Assembly (NCBI RefSeq): GCF_031801495.1
Contig: NZ_JAOEGC010000002.1
Span: 2,232,001 to 2,296,000, forward strand
Source: Agrobacterium tumefaciens_K
GTDB taxonomy: Bacteria > Pseudomonadota > Alphaproteobacteria > Rhizobiales > Rhizobiaceae
Length of the DNA: 64,000 nucleotides
Reading direction: 5' to 3'
The notes under the pieces are model-generated. The model was not told where the DNA came from, ran no database searches, and saw only the letters and a program-made list of their open reading frames with translations. The first letter of the stretch is position 1. Every line of letters starts with the position of its first letter. The position numbers and the translations under genes were made by a program. Below, one piece after another: positions 25,126 through 33,253 of this stretch.

Positions 25126-26070
25126 TTACGCCGCCTTTTCGTCACCGAGCGGTTCGAGATGCTCTTCCAGCACGGAGCGCAGATGCGCGTGCTGGGTTGG
25201 CAGCTTCAGCGCTTCGCCCAGATGCGCGGTGTCTTCGTCGCGGTCGAAACCGGGTTCGTTGGTGGCGATCTCGAACAGGACGCCGCCCGGCGTGCGGAAG
25301 TAAATCGCCCAGAAGTAATCGCGGTCGATGACGGGCGTTACCTGATAACCGGTATCCATCAACGCTTTGCGCACTTCCAGCTGCTTTTCGCGGTTTTCGA
25401 CCGCAAAGGCGATGTGGTGCACCGAACCTGCACCAAGCCGTGCACCTGAAATGTTCGGCATGGTTTCGATGTCGATGAAATCGGCACCGTTACCGCCGGG
25501 GATACCGAGACGCAGAACGCCGTCCTGACGGTCGACTTCCTGATAACCCATGAACTTCAGAAGTTCCGCCGTCGCACCTTCATCGCGAAGGCGAAGCGAC
25601 GCTCCCTGAAAACCGCGGATCGCCTGATCCTCGCCGACACCGTTTCCGATCCATTGCGGGCGCGCATCGTCACGCACCTCGACCAGCGCAAAGCCGTCGC
25701 CATCGGGACCGGCGAAATGCAGGCGCTTGTTGCCGAACGCCTCATCGGCCTTCAGGCCATCGACGCCCGCCCTGGAAAGACGATCCTGCCAGTAACCGAG
25801 CGAGCCTTCCGGAACGGAAAACAGTGTGGTGCCGACCTCGCCGGTGCCGGGACGGCCACGGGCAATGTGCGGGAACGGAAAATAGGTCATGACGGAGCCG
25901 GGCGTGCCGACCTCATCGCCATAATAGAGATGGTAGACATCCGGTGCGTCGAAGTTGACGGTCTTCTTGACGCGACGCAGGCCGAGCGTATCGGTGAAGA
26001 AGCTGTTGTTCTGGCGCGCACTCGCAGCCATCGATGTGACGTGGTGCAGGCCCTTGATCTGGTCAATCAT
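25126..26070 (-). CDS. VOC-family ring-cleaving dioxygenase (MhqO-like)
   Basis: The 314-residue protein contains two vicinal-oxygen-chelate modules. Metal ligands are visible as LHHVTSMA near the N-terminus, VHHIAFAV in the second half and LFEIATNEPGF at the end. These proteins are thought to open hydroquinone or catechol rings with Fe(II). It is transcribed toward the MhqD-like esterase gene. ATG 26070 follows the strong site AAGGGG. A palindrome at 26166-26185 lies about 95 bp upstream and is the likely operator. Confidence 0.9.
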   Translation of the reverse strand: MIDQIKGLHHVTSMAASARQNNSFFTDTLGLRRVKKTVNFDAPDVYHLYYGDEVGTPGSVMTYFPFPHIARGRPGTGEVGTTLFSVPEGSLGYWQDRLSRAGVDGLKADEAFGNKRLHFAGPDGDGFALVEVRDDARPQWIGNGVGEDQAIRGFQGASLRLRDEGATAELLKFMGYQEVDRQDGVLRLGIPGGNGADFIDIETMPNISGARLGAGSVHHIAFAVENREKQLEVRKALMDTGYQVTPVIDRDYFWAIYFRTPGGVLFEIATNEPGFDRDEDTAHLGEALKLPTQHAHLRSVLEEHLEPLGDEKAA

Positions 26071-26164
26071 GATAAACCCCTTTTGGCTCACCGGGCTCCC
26101 GAAACGAAGCCCTTCCGTGTTTCATGAGCAGAAGATGGGGCAAGAAAGCTGGATCGCATAGAGA

Positions 26165-26186
26165 GAACAATCCGAACGGATCGTTC
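26165..26186. promoter_or_regulatory. Palindromic operator candidate upstream of MhqO-like gene
   Basis: AACAATCCG (26166-26174), AA, CGGATCGTT (26177-26185) is an inverted repeat with one mismatch, extended by an outer G-C pair. The form fits a TetR or MarR dimer. No regulator gene lies next to it. The rest of 26071-26315 shows no gene. Confidence 0.6.
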
Positions 26187-26315
26187 ACAAAACGGCGACG
26201 CAGAAACGGGTGAAGCAAAGCTACACGAGGATTGGACGAAGCCTTGCATGCCAACACCGTCACGCCGGATTAGTCCGGGGCCAGAGCGATCAGCTCCGTC
26301 ATGATGCTGAGGTGT

Positions 26316-27392
26316 TCAGTGGTCGTCGGCGCTGCCCATCGCCCAGTAGCCGACTGACCGTAGAGATGCCTTCGGAACCCCAACCTCGTCTATGAGGTAC
26401 GATTTCGCAGCACGGGCCTCGTTTTTCTCGCAGGCGACGAAGACATGCAGGCCTCCATGGTCACGGCCGAAGGCATGGCCGCGTAGCGCCTGTTCGATAA
26501 GGCCGGACGTGCCTGCGGGCTTGCCGCGACGATAGAGCCATGTCCACTCGACATCGGCGGCACACACGACCTCCTGTCGTTCCGCCTCGTCGTCGATTTC
26601 CGCGTAAACGCTGAGCTTTTTGCCGGCCGGCATTTCCGCTGCCATGCGCAGCATCACCGGCAGGGCCGTCTCGTCACCGGCAAACACGTAAGCGTCTGCT
26701 TCCGGGCAAACGCCGCTCGCACCAATGATGCCGACGACATCGCCGGGCTTGGCTGTCGCGCCGAACCGGGCGCCAGGCATATGGTCGCCCTCATGCATGA
26801 CGAAATCGATGTGGACCTCGTGGCGCGCGATATCGGCGGAGCGGATGGTGTAGATGCGACGCGTCAGTTCGTCCTCACCTTCCGGCCAGACGATTGCGCC
26901 GGTTGCGGCAAGATAGGGCCAGACCGGCGCACGCGCCTGATCGGGAACCAGCAGAAGCCGCACATGCATGCCGCTGGTAACAAGCTTTTCGATGCCGCTT
27001 CCGACGGAAATTACCAGGCGGCGCATATGGGGCGTCAGATTGTAGGCCCGCGCCACCTTGCCGACGAACAGGTTCGGCAATTCGCTCTGCTCCGCACCGT
27101 GACCGGTCCAGCGGAAATCAAGCCCCGTCTCGCCGGAGAACTCGACGATATGCTCGGCGACCATCGACTTCACCGACATCAGCACGTTTTCTGAAACACA
27201 GCTGACCCGCGCGGCAAAACGCCCGCCTTCGGCGCTGAAGCTGCCATGGCCGTAATCCGCCTTGAAACGAACCGTTGCACCTTCCCGGCTCATATCCATA
27301 TGCTCGGAAAAATGCCCCTCGAAGGCATCAACGAGGGCAACGGGATCAACGAGGGCAACAGAGGTTTCGGCAGACAGAAGAGACAAGGCCAT
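26316..27392 (-). CDS. Siderophore-interacting FAD-dependent reductase with DUF2218 domain
   Basis: The 358-residue protein joins an N-terminal DUF2218 domain (about 1-95) to a FAD-binding/siderophore-interacting reductase (about 105-355; TRRIYTIRSADIARHEVHIDFVMH, then the NAD-binding part with YVFAGDETALPVM). Such ViuB/SIP proteins reduce ferric siderophores in the cytoplasm to release iron. ATG 27392 is the start of the conserved part. The siderophore ABC operon at 42952-46640 is a plausible source of its substrate. I find no clear iron box directly upstream. Confidence 0.88.
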   Translation of the reverse strand: MALSLLSAETSVALVDPVALVDAFEGHFSEHMDMSREGATVRFKADYGHGSFSAEGGRFAARVSCVSENVLMSVKSMVAEHIVEFSGETGLDFRWTGHGAEQSELPNLFVGKVARAYNLTPHMRRLVISVGSGIEKLVTSGMHVRLLLVPDQARAPVWPYLAATGAIVWPEGEDELTRRIYTIRSADIARHEVHIDFVMHEGDHMPGARFGATAKPGDVVGIIGASGVCPEADAYVFAGDETALPVMLRMAAEMPAGKKLSVYAEIDDEAERQEVVCAADVEWTWLYRRGKPAGTSGLIEQALRGHAFGRDHGGLHVFVACEKNEARAAKSYLIDEVGVPKASLRSVGYWAMGSADDH

Positions 27393-27462
27393 AAATCCTT
27401 CGGTTTGTAGTCCGGTTATCTTTAATGCCGGCAACCACAAAGCGCAAAGATATTATGACTGG

Positions 27463-28176
27463 TCAAAGAAGGTTTTTCGCACCTTCCGGCACATCCGGCA
27501 GCTGCCAGTCTATCGGTGAACGCCCGTGCGAGGCGAGAAACTCGTTGGCTCTGGAAAAATGCCGATTGCCGAAAAAGCCATTGTGGGCCGAAAGCGGCGA
27601 GGGATGCGGCGAGCGCAGCACCAGATGTTTGGACTGATCCACGAAGGACGCCTTTTTCTGGGCGTAGGAACCCCACAGAAGGAAAACGACATGCTCGCAT
27701 TCGTCATTGACGGCCCGGATGACGGCATCGGTGAACTTTTCCCAGCCCTGCCCCTGATGCGAGGCGGCGCGCGCCTCCTCCACCGTCAGCACGCTATTGA
27801 GCAGCAGCACGCCCTGTTTCGCCCAGCTCTCCAGAAAGCCGTGACCAACCGGGCGAATACCGAGATCACTCTGTAGTTCCTTGTAGATATTGACGAGTGA
27901 CGGCGGGATGCGAATGCCGGGCTTTACCGAAAAACAAAGCCCGTGCGCCTGACCCTGCCCGTGATAGGGATCTTGCCCCAGAATAACGACTTTGACCTCG
28001 CCAAGCGGCGTCAGGTCGAGCGCCCGGAAATATTCAGGCCCCTTGGGGAAGATGTGCTTGCCGGCATTTTTTTCGGCAAGCAGGAAATCTTTCAGCTTCT
28101 GCATGTAGGGGCTGGCGAACTCTGCGGAAAGAACGCGCTTCCAGCTGTCTTCCAGTTTCACGCCTGCCTCTGCCAT
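27463..28176 (-). CDS. ung: Uracil-DNA glycosylase
   Basis: Ung removes uracil from DNA in base-excision repair. The 237-residue product has the catalytic loop VVILGQDPYHGQGQAHG with its Asp, and the DNA-intercalation motif HPSPLSAHNGFFG. The start at 28176 (MAEAGVKLEDSW) is used because longer in-frame sequence is the antisense of the glyoxalase gene. Confidence 0.97.
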   Translation of the reverse strand: MAEAGVKLEDSWKRVLSAEFASPYMQKLKDFLLAEKNAGKHIFPKGPEYFRALDLTPLGEVKVVILGQDPYHGQGQAHGLCFSVKPGIRIPPSLVNIYKELQSDLGIRPVGHGFLESWAKQGVLLLNSVLTVEEARAASHQGQGWEKFTDAVIRAVNDECEHVVFLLWGSYAQKKASFVDQSKHLVLRSPHPSPLSAHNGFFGNRHFSRANEFLASHGRSPIDWQLPDVPEGAKNLL

Positions 28177-28192
28177 GAAATCCACCTGCTGT

Positions 28193-28588
28193 TTACTTGA
28201 ACCGGTTGCCGCGCTGCAGCACTTCGATCTTGTATCCATCCGGATCGCAGATGAAGAAATATTTCGCGAAAGCCGCACCCTTGTATTCGGCCTCGATGAT
28301 CTTGCCCGGTGACAGGCCAAGTGCGAGGAAGCGAGCATGCTCGGCATCGACATCCGCAACGCTGACGGCGAGATGGCCGTAGCCGTCACCCAGCGCGTAG
28401 GGAACCTCGCGGCCGCGGTTGACGGTCAGCTCAAGCTCGAAATCACCTTCGGCATTGCTGAGATAGATGAGCGTGAAATTTTCGAACTCGGCCCGCTGTG
28501 CGATCTCCAGTCCGAAAGCCTGCTTGTAAAACTCCACCGAACGTTTCTCATCCAGCACCCGGACCATCGAGTGGATCAGCTTGGCCAT
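28193..28588 (-). CDS. Glyoxalase I-type VOC protein (lactoylglutathione lyase-like)
   Basis: The 131-residue product has the glyoxalase I order of metal ligands: LIHSMVRVLD, FELELTVN, GYGHLAVSV and YKIEVLQR. The family converts the methylglyoxal-glutathione adduct to lactoylglutathione. It lies 17 bp upstream of ung on the same strand and is probably co-transcribed with it. Other VOC functions cannot be excluded because the fold is shared. Confidence 0.85.
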   Translation of the reverse strand: MAKLIHSMVRVLDEKRSVEFYKQAFGLEIAQRAEFENFTLIYLSNAEGDFELELTVNRGREVPYALGDGYGHLAVSVADVDAEHARFLALGLSPGKIIEAEYKGAAFAKYFFICDPDGYKIEVLQRGNRFK

Positions 28589-28747
28589 GGCGTTTTCCTT
28601 CTTCTTCTCTGTCTTGTCGTGGCCCGGTTATGCTCCGGCCATCGCTGCAACGGGATAAAGACAGAGTGACAAGCTTTCAACCCTTAAAGGCATGCCGGCC
28701 GGACGCTTACCGTTAAATCCGTTCACGCAAACGCCACCGATTCCCAC

Positions 28748-28772
28748 TATCATGAGTAGAGAACTCATGATA
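28748..28772. promoter_or_regulatory. RirA-type IRO box candidate before DUF454 gene
   Basis: TATCATGAGT (28748-28757), AGAGA, ACTCATGATA (28763-28772) is a perfect 10-bp inverted repeat. Inside it TGA-N9-TCA (28753-28767) matches the rhizobial iron-responsive operator of RirA. It lies 12 bp before the ATG, where a bound repressor would block expression. Confidence 0.6.
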
Positions 28773-28784
28773 CCGGCATAGGCC

Positions 28785-29147
28785 ATGCGCCTTCTCTATC
28801 TCTGTCTCGGCTGGCTTATGCTCGCAACCGGCATCGTCGGTGCATTCCTTCCCATATTGCCGACGACACCCTTTCTGCTGCTGGCCGTATGGTTTTTCTC
28901 TCGCTCCTCACCCAAGCTGGAAGCGTGGCTGCTGAACCACCCGAAATTCGGGCCGCCGCTGCGGCAGTGGCGGGAAAAGGGCGCCATTGCCAGAAACGCA
29001 AAAATCGCAGCAATATCAGCGATTTCGGTCAGTTATGCGGCGTTCTGGTTTTTCAGCGACCCACCGCCCTTGCGCGCAATCCTGGTGGCCTCGATCATGC
29101 TGGCGTCCGGTCTTTTCATCGTGACCCGACCGGACCCCAACGCCTGA
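28785..29147 (+). CDS. DUF454 (YbaN) family inner-membrane protein
   Basis: The 120-residue protein has three or four hydrophobic helices. The family signature GIVGAFLPILPTTPFLLLAVWFFSR follows the first helix (shown in two overlapping parts: GIVGAFLPILPTTPF and LLLAVWFFSR). The biochemical function is unknown. It is convergent with hmuV and preceded by a RirA-like box, which suggests a link with iron or heme status. The ATG at 28785 follows the operator directly and has only a weak ribosome site. Confidence 0.88.
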   Translation: MRLLYLCLGWLMLATGIVGAFLPILPTTPFLLLAVWFFSRSSPKLEAWLLNHPKFGPPLRQWREKGAIARNAKIAAISAISVSYAAFWFFSDPPPLRAILVASIMLASGLFIVTRPDPNA

Positions 29148-29174
29148 CCCGCAGGCCTGGAGAGCGACAGCCGC

Positions 29175-29957
29175 TCAACGATGCCGCGATTGCGGCAGCA
29201 CGTAGGGAATGTGCGCGGCGGGCAGACGCCCGACCACACCGCCAATGCCATAGACACGGGCGATCGTATCGTCACTGATCGTCTCGAAAGACGGCCCGCT
29301 GGCCGTGACCCGGCCCTGATGCATGACGATAAGTTGATCGGCAAATTCCGCAGCCAGATTGAGATCGTGCAGGATGGCGAGCACAAGCCCGCCGCCTGAG
29401 GCAAAATCACGTGCCGTTTCCAGCACGGCGATCTGGTGGCCGATGTCGAGACTGGCCGTCGGCTCGTCCAGAAACAGCGCCCGTACCTCACCGTTTTCGA
29501 CCGGGTCTGGAACCTGCGCCAGTGCGCGGGCAAACTGCACGCGCTGCTGCTCGCCACCGGACAGAACGTTGTAGGAGCGCTGTTCGAAACCACGAAGCCC
29601 GGCCTTTGCAAGGGCTTGACGGGCCTGCTGCTCCGGCTTCAGCGCGCCTTGTGCCACCGCTCCCATGCGCACGATTTCCAGCGCGGTGAACGGAAAGGCA
29701 AGCTGCGTATTCTGCGGCAGAACCGCCCTTACCCGCGCAAGCTGTGCGGGCTTGTAAAGGGAAAGGTCGATATCATGATAGGTCGTAGCACCCTGATCGG
29801 GTTTCATTTCGCCCGAGAGAACCTTCATCAGCGTGGACTTGCCAGCACCGTTGGGGCCGATGATGACATTGACCTTGCCGGGTTTGAGATCAACGCTGAC
29901 ATCGTGCAGCAGGTGTCGCCCGAACCGCGTGACCGTGATGTTTTCAGCCCGGATCAT
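29175..29957 (-). CDS. hmuV: Heme ABC importer ATP-binding protein HmuV
   Basis: The 260-residue ATPase has Walker A GPNGAGKST, signature LSGGEQQRVQFARAL, Walker B ALFLDEPTASLD and switch His in ILHDLNLA. It energises heme uptake through HmuU. The start overlaps the hmuU stop in ATGA. The sequence VPDPVENGEVRALFLDEP, with an insertion before Walker B, is typical of HmuV rather than of ferric-siderophore ATPases. Confidence 0.94.
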   Translation of the reverse strand: MIRAENITVTRFGRHLLHDVSVDLKPGKVNVIIGPNGAGKSTLMKVLSGEMKPDQGATTYHDIDLSLYKPAQLARVRAVLPQNTQLAFPFTALEIVRMGAVAQGALKPEQQARQALAKAGLRGFEQRSYNVLSGGEQQRVQFARALAQVPDPVENGEVRALFLDEPTASLDIGHQIAVLETARDFASGGGLVLAILHDLNLAAEFADQLIVMHQGRVTASGPSFETISDDTIARVYGIGGVVGRLPAAHIPYVLPQSRHR

Positions 29958-31042
29958 CACGTGCCTCTCATGAAGCTTCCGCCGCGACCAAGCAGCAGGA
30001 ACAGGAAGACGGGCGCGCCGATGAGCGCCGTCACGACGCCGATCGGCAGTTCCGCAGGGGCGGCAACGGTACGGGCAAAGCTGTCTGCCAGAAGCAGAAG
30101 CGCCGCACCGCCGAGCGCCGAGGCAGGCAGAAGAAAGCGATGTGACGGCCCGATGGCCAGCCGCAGAAGATGTGGCACGACGATACCGACGAAACCGATG
30201 GACCCGGCAGCGGCAACGCTCGCCCCGCAGGCCGCAGCGACGGCCAGAATGACAACGCGTTTCAGCTTCTGCACCGGAATACCCATGTGAAAGGCGGCAG
30301 CGTCACCGAGGATCAGCGCATCCAGCCCTCTGGCAACGAAGGGAATGATGCCCAGCACGACGATGATGAAAGGCAACGTTGCCAGCACCTTTGCCGGTGT
30401 CGAGCCGCTGAGCGAACCGAGCGACCAGAAGGTGATGTCGCGCAGCGCCCGGTCATCAGCCACGAAGATCATCAGCCCGGTCAAGGCACCGCTGATCGCC
30501 GCGACGGCAATACCGGCCAGAATGAGCGTGGTGGTCGAGGTCGCGCCGTCCTTGGTGGCGATGCGGTACAGCAGCCACGTATTCAGAAGCCCGCCGAAGA
30601 AGGCCATGAGCGGCAGGAAATGCGGACCGAAAAACACCGCGACCGTCGCCAGAACGCCTTCACCGAGCGAAATCGCGGCAACGGCGAACAGCGCCGCGCC
30701 GGATGTCACGCCGACAATGCCAGGATCGGCCAGCGGATTGCGGAACAGCCCCTGCATCATCGCACCCGACACGGCAAGGCCCGCGCCGATCAAGAGACCG
30801 AGCGCCGTGCGGGGCAACCGAACCGCCTCTAGGATGACTTTTTCGCGCAAATCCAGTTGTGCTGCCCCGCCCGTCAGATAGGTCCAGAGCTGGCTGATGC
30901 CGACGCCTGTTGGCCCGCTGACGAGCGACACGGCACAGGAAAACAGCAGAAGACAGACGAGCAGGCCAAGGACGACGACCGCCCGTCGCGATCTGTCGCC
31001 CGGAACATGCGTGTCAGTCGACCCCAAAGCGGCGACGCTCAC
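29957..31042 (-). CDS. hmuU: Heme ABC importer permease HmuU
   Basis: The 361-residue FecCD-family permease has about ten transmembrane helices; GLFRNPLADPGIVGVTSGAA and GSIGFVGIVVPHLLR are the conserved family segments. It starts at GTG 31042, which overlaps the hmuT stop by GTGA, and ends overlapping hmuV. With HmuT and HmuV it forms the inner-membrane heme importer. Confidence 0.95.
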   Translation of the reverse strand: MSVAALGSTDTHVPGDRSRRAVVVLGLLVCLLLFSCAVSLVSGPTGVGISQLWTYLTGGAAQLDLREKVILEAVRLPRTALGLLIGAGLAVSGAMMQGLFRNPLADPGIVGVTSGAALFAVAAISLGEGVLATVAVFFGPHFLPLMAFFGGLLNTWLLYRIATKDGATSTTTLILAGIAVAAISGALTGLMIFVADDRALRDITFWSLGSLSGSTPAKVLATLPFIIVVLGIIPFVARGLDALILGDAAAFHMGIPVQKLKRVVILAVAAACGASVAAAGSIGFVGIVVPHLLRLAIGPSHRFLLPASALGGAALLLLADSFARTVAAPAELPIGVVTALIGAPVFLFLLLGRGGSFMRGT

Positions 31043-31932
31043 GGTTTGACGACCTCCGGATAAAGCTTAGTTGCCAGCTCGCGACCGGCAGCCGGTGTAC
31101 GCGGGCCAAAACCAATGAGATAGAGGCCGTCCATGCTGATGAGGGTCTTGCTGGCTGCGGCCGGTGTCGACTGGAAGGCAGGAAGCGAAAATATCTCCTC
31201 AGCCGTGCCCGCATGGTCGCCGCGCGACATCACCAGCACCACATCGGGGGCCGCGGAAATCACTGCCTCATCCGTCAGCGGCTTGTAGCCGGTGATGCTT
31301 TGCACCGCATTGACGCCGCCCGCCAGCTCGATGATCGCGCCTGCCTCGGTATCCTTGCCAGCCGCCATCACCCGGCCGTTGGAGGCGGAAAGAACGAAGA
31401 GCACGCGCTTCTTGTCCTTTTCCGGCACGGCGGAAACATCCTTGGCAAGCAGCCCGAGCGCGGCCTTCGTCTCGGCGGCAAGCGCCTTTGCCTTGTCCTG
31501 CAGGCCAACGGCGGCGCCGACATCCTCGATCTTCTTCGGAATGGCATCACCCGTCGGCGGCGTATCGATGGTAACGAAAGGCACTTCGCTCGCCTTCAGG
31601 ATCGAGATCACATCTGTCGGACCGGACCCGTCTTCGGACAGGATGAGATCGGGCTGCTGCGACAGGATGCCTTCCGAAGACAGAGCACGCATGTAACCGA
31701 CATCAGGTTTCGACGTGACGTCAGCCGGATAGGTGCTGGTGCTGTCACGCGCCACGATTCGATCCTGCGCGCCAAGCGCATAAAGGATTTCCGTAACCGT
31801 GCCGCCCACCGCGACGATGCGCCTGGCATCCGGATTTCCCTTGTCGGATGCGTGCGCGAAAGGCGTGGCAGCCGCGATTACGGCAGGCATCAGGGCGGCG
31901 AAGACGAGCGGGCGAAGGCGGAAGGTCAGCAT
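31039..31932 (-). CDS. hmuT: Periplasmic heme-binding protein HmuT
   Basis: The 297-residue protein has a signal peptide cleaved near PFAHAS. The mature N-terminus RRIVAVGGTVTEILYALG is typical of class III heme or siderophore binding proteins. ATG 31932 is used; a GTG at 31950 is an alternative. It delivers heme to HmuUV. It is divergent from the heme monooxygenase gene across a 186-bp AT-rich promoter region. Many rhizobia have hmuS in this position, but here it is absent. Confidence 0.93.
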   Translation of the reverse strand: MLTFRLRPLVFAALMPAVIAAATPFAHASDKGNPDARRIVAVGGTVTEILYALGAQDRIVARDSTSTYPADVTSKPDVGYMRALSSEGILSQQPDLILSEDGSGPTDVISILKASEVPFVTIDTPPTGDAIPKKIEDVGAAVGLQDKAKALAAETKAALGLLAKDVSAVPEKDKKRVLFVLSASNGRVMAAGKDTEAGAIIELAGGVNAVQSITGYKPLTDEAVISAAPDVVLVMSRGDHAGTAEEIFSLPAFQSTPAAASKTLISMDGLYLIGFGPRTPAAGRELATKLYPEVVKP

Positions 31933-31977
31933 GGCAATATCCCGAAACACGATATGGCGCAGCTTCCACCACGCCTT

Positions 31978-32034
31978 TAACTTGAGTTATTTGCACATGT
32001 TTAATGCGGGCGCAATCATTTAAGTGGAGTAAAT
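31978..32034. promoter_or_regulatory. AT-rich divergent control region between hmuT and heme monooxygenase
   Basis: TAACT, TG, AGTTA (31978-31989) is a short palindrome. TGA-N9-ACA (31983-31997) misses the RirA pattern by one base. ATTTA-N7-TAAAT (32018-32034) is a third inverted repeat. Both flanking operons concern heme iron, so control by RirA or Irr is plausible, but no perfect box is present. Confidence 0.4.
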
Positions 32035-32118
32035 TTGTTACCTTTGCAATCTGCCCCTTTTCAACGCGGGTGCCGCCCGATATCCTGACTGTAACAGGAA
32101 ACTTAAAGGGAGACTTTC

Positions 32119-32466
32119 ATGTATATCGCAATGAACCGGTTCCGTGTCGTCCCGGGCTACGAGGACACGTTTGAATCGATCTGGCGCGAGCGCAAATCGC
32201 ATCTCGGCGAACTGCAGGGCTACATCGAATTTCACATGCTGAAAGGCCCGAAGTCTGACGACCACACGCTCTACGCATCGCACACCGTCTGGGCGACGAA
32301 GGAGGACTTCCTGAACTGGACGAAATCCGAGCAGTTCCGCGCCGCCCACGCCAAGGCTGGCGAGAACCGCGGCAAGGTGGAATACCTCTCCGGCCCGCAC
32401 TTCGAGGGCTTCGACGTCATCATTCACGAAGACAAGAATGGCGAACGCCGTTTGAGCGCCGCGTGA
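32119..32466 (+). CDS. IsdG/HmuQ-type heme-degrading monooxygenase
   Basis: The 115-residue protein has the antibiotic-biosynthesis-monooxygenase fold. The three residues that define IsdG-type heme degraders fall at the expected numbering: Asn6 (MNRFRV), Trp67 (DFLNWTKSEQF) and His77 (RAAHAKAG). It should open heme in the cytoplasm and free iron. AAAGGGAG precedes ATG 32119. It is one base from the HutX gene and divergent from hmuTUV, forming an import-and-degradation unit. Confidence 0.9.
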   Translation: MYIAMNRFRVVPGYEDTFESIWRERKSHLGELQGYIEFHMLKGPKSDDHTLYASHTVWATKEDFLNWTKSEQFRAAHAKAGENRGKVEYLSGPHFEGFDVIIHEDKNGERRLSAA

Positions 32467-32467
32467 G

Positions 32468-33013
32468 ATGACAACGATGAGTGCTCTTGCCCAAACAGCC
32501 GACAGCGCAACGACCGAGGACCGCAAGTCCCGCGCCGCAGCCGCGCTTGCCGAAAAGCCCGATGGCATCGTGGAAGCGATTGCCGCCAAGGCCGAGGTGA
32601 CGCCTGCGGAAATTCTGGCGATCCTGCCGGAAGGTGCCGCCGTTTCCGCCACCGCCGAGAAATTCAACGACATCTGGGACGAAATCCGCGGCTGGGGCGA
32701 AGTCCTGATGATCGTACAGACGCAGGACGTGGTTCTTGAAGTACCCGGACACCTGCCGGAAGGTACCGAAGGCCACGGCTGGTTCAACATCCACGGCGAC
32801 AGCCCCATCGGCGGACACATCAAGAAGGACGCCTGTGCGACGATCACCTTCGTCGATCGCGGTTTCCATGGACGCCGATCATGTTCCGTCTGGTTCATGA
32901 ATGCCGAAGGCAAGGTCATGTTCAAGATTTTCGTCCGCCGCGACGAAAACAAGGAACTGCTGGCCGGTCAGCTTGCGAAATTCGAGGCGATCCGCGACAG
33001 CTTCCGTGGTTGA
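32468..33013 (+). CDS. hutX: HutX/ChuX-family cytosolic heme carrier
   Basis: The 181-residue protein has the ChuX_HutX block: GWFNIHGDSPIGGHIKKDAC, then FVDRGFHGRRSCSVWFMNAE and GKVMFKIFVRRDENKELL. These proteins take up heme inside the cell and hand it to a heme-degrading enzyme, here most likely the adjacent monooxygenase. ATG 32468 is used; ATG 32477 is possible. It overlaps no gene but follows the previous stop by one base. Confidence 0.9.
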   Translation: MTTMSALAQTADSATTEDRKSRAAAALAEKPDGIVEAIAAKAEVTPAEILAILPEGAAVSATAEKFNDIWDEIRGWGEVLMIVQTQDVVLEVPGHLPEGTEGHGWFNIHGDSPIGGHIKKDACATITFVDRGFHGRRSCSVWFMNAEGKVMFKIFVRRDENKELLAGQLAKFEAIRDSFRG

Positions 33014-33040
33014 TTGGTGATAGCACTCCTCCACCCTCGG

Positions 33041-33076
33041 CGTCATCCTCGCCCTTAGGCGAGGATCCAGGTGCGT
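33041..33076. repeat. Mosaic palindromic repeat, half copy
   Basis: ATCCTCGCC (33045-33053), CTTA, GGCGAGGAT (33058-33066) is a perfect 9-bp stem preceded by CGTC. It matches the left arm of the copy at 42708-42782. Confidence 0.7.
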
Positions 33077-33144
33077 TTGGAGAGATGGGTTGTCCGGGCG
33101 GCCCGAGGATGGCAGAGGACAGATCCCGATCTTTTTTAGAGTCG

Positions 33145-33172
33145 AACCGCCGGAAACAACCGGCGGTTTTCT
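33145..33172 (+). terminator. Terminator of the heme monooxygenase-hutX unit
   Basis: AACCGCCGG (33145-33153), AAACAA, CCGGCGGTT (33160-33168) is followed by TTTCTC. The stem is perfect. Confidence 0.8.
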
Positions 33173-33253
33173 CTTGCCGGTTCATCGCCCGTTCAGTGCC
33201 GTTTTTTATCATCCGGTGAGATTCGTGTCCCATCGATCGAACGGAGCAGACAG

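Noticed and set aside
27452..27468. TGACTGGTCA near the ung and siderophore-reductase genes as an iron box
   Set aside because: The spacing is not TGA-N9-TCA and the match overlaps the end of ung.
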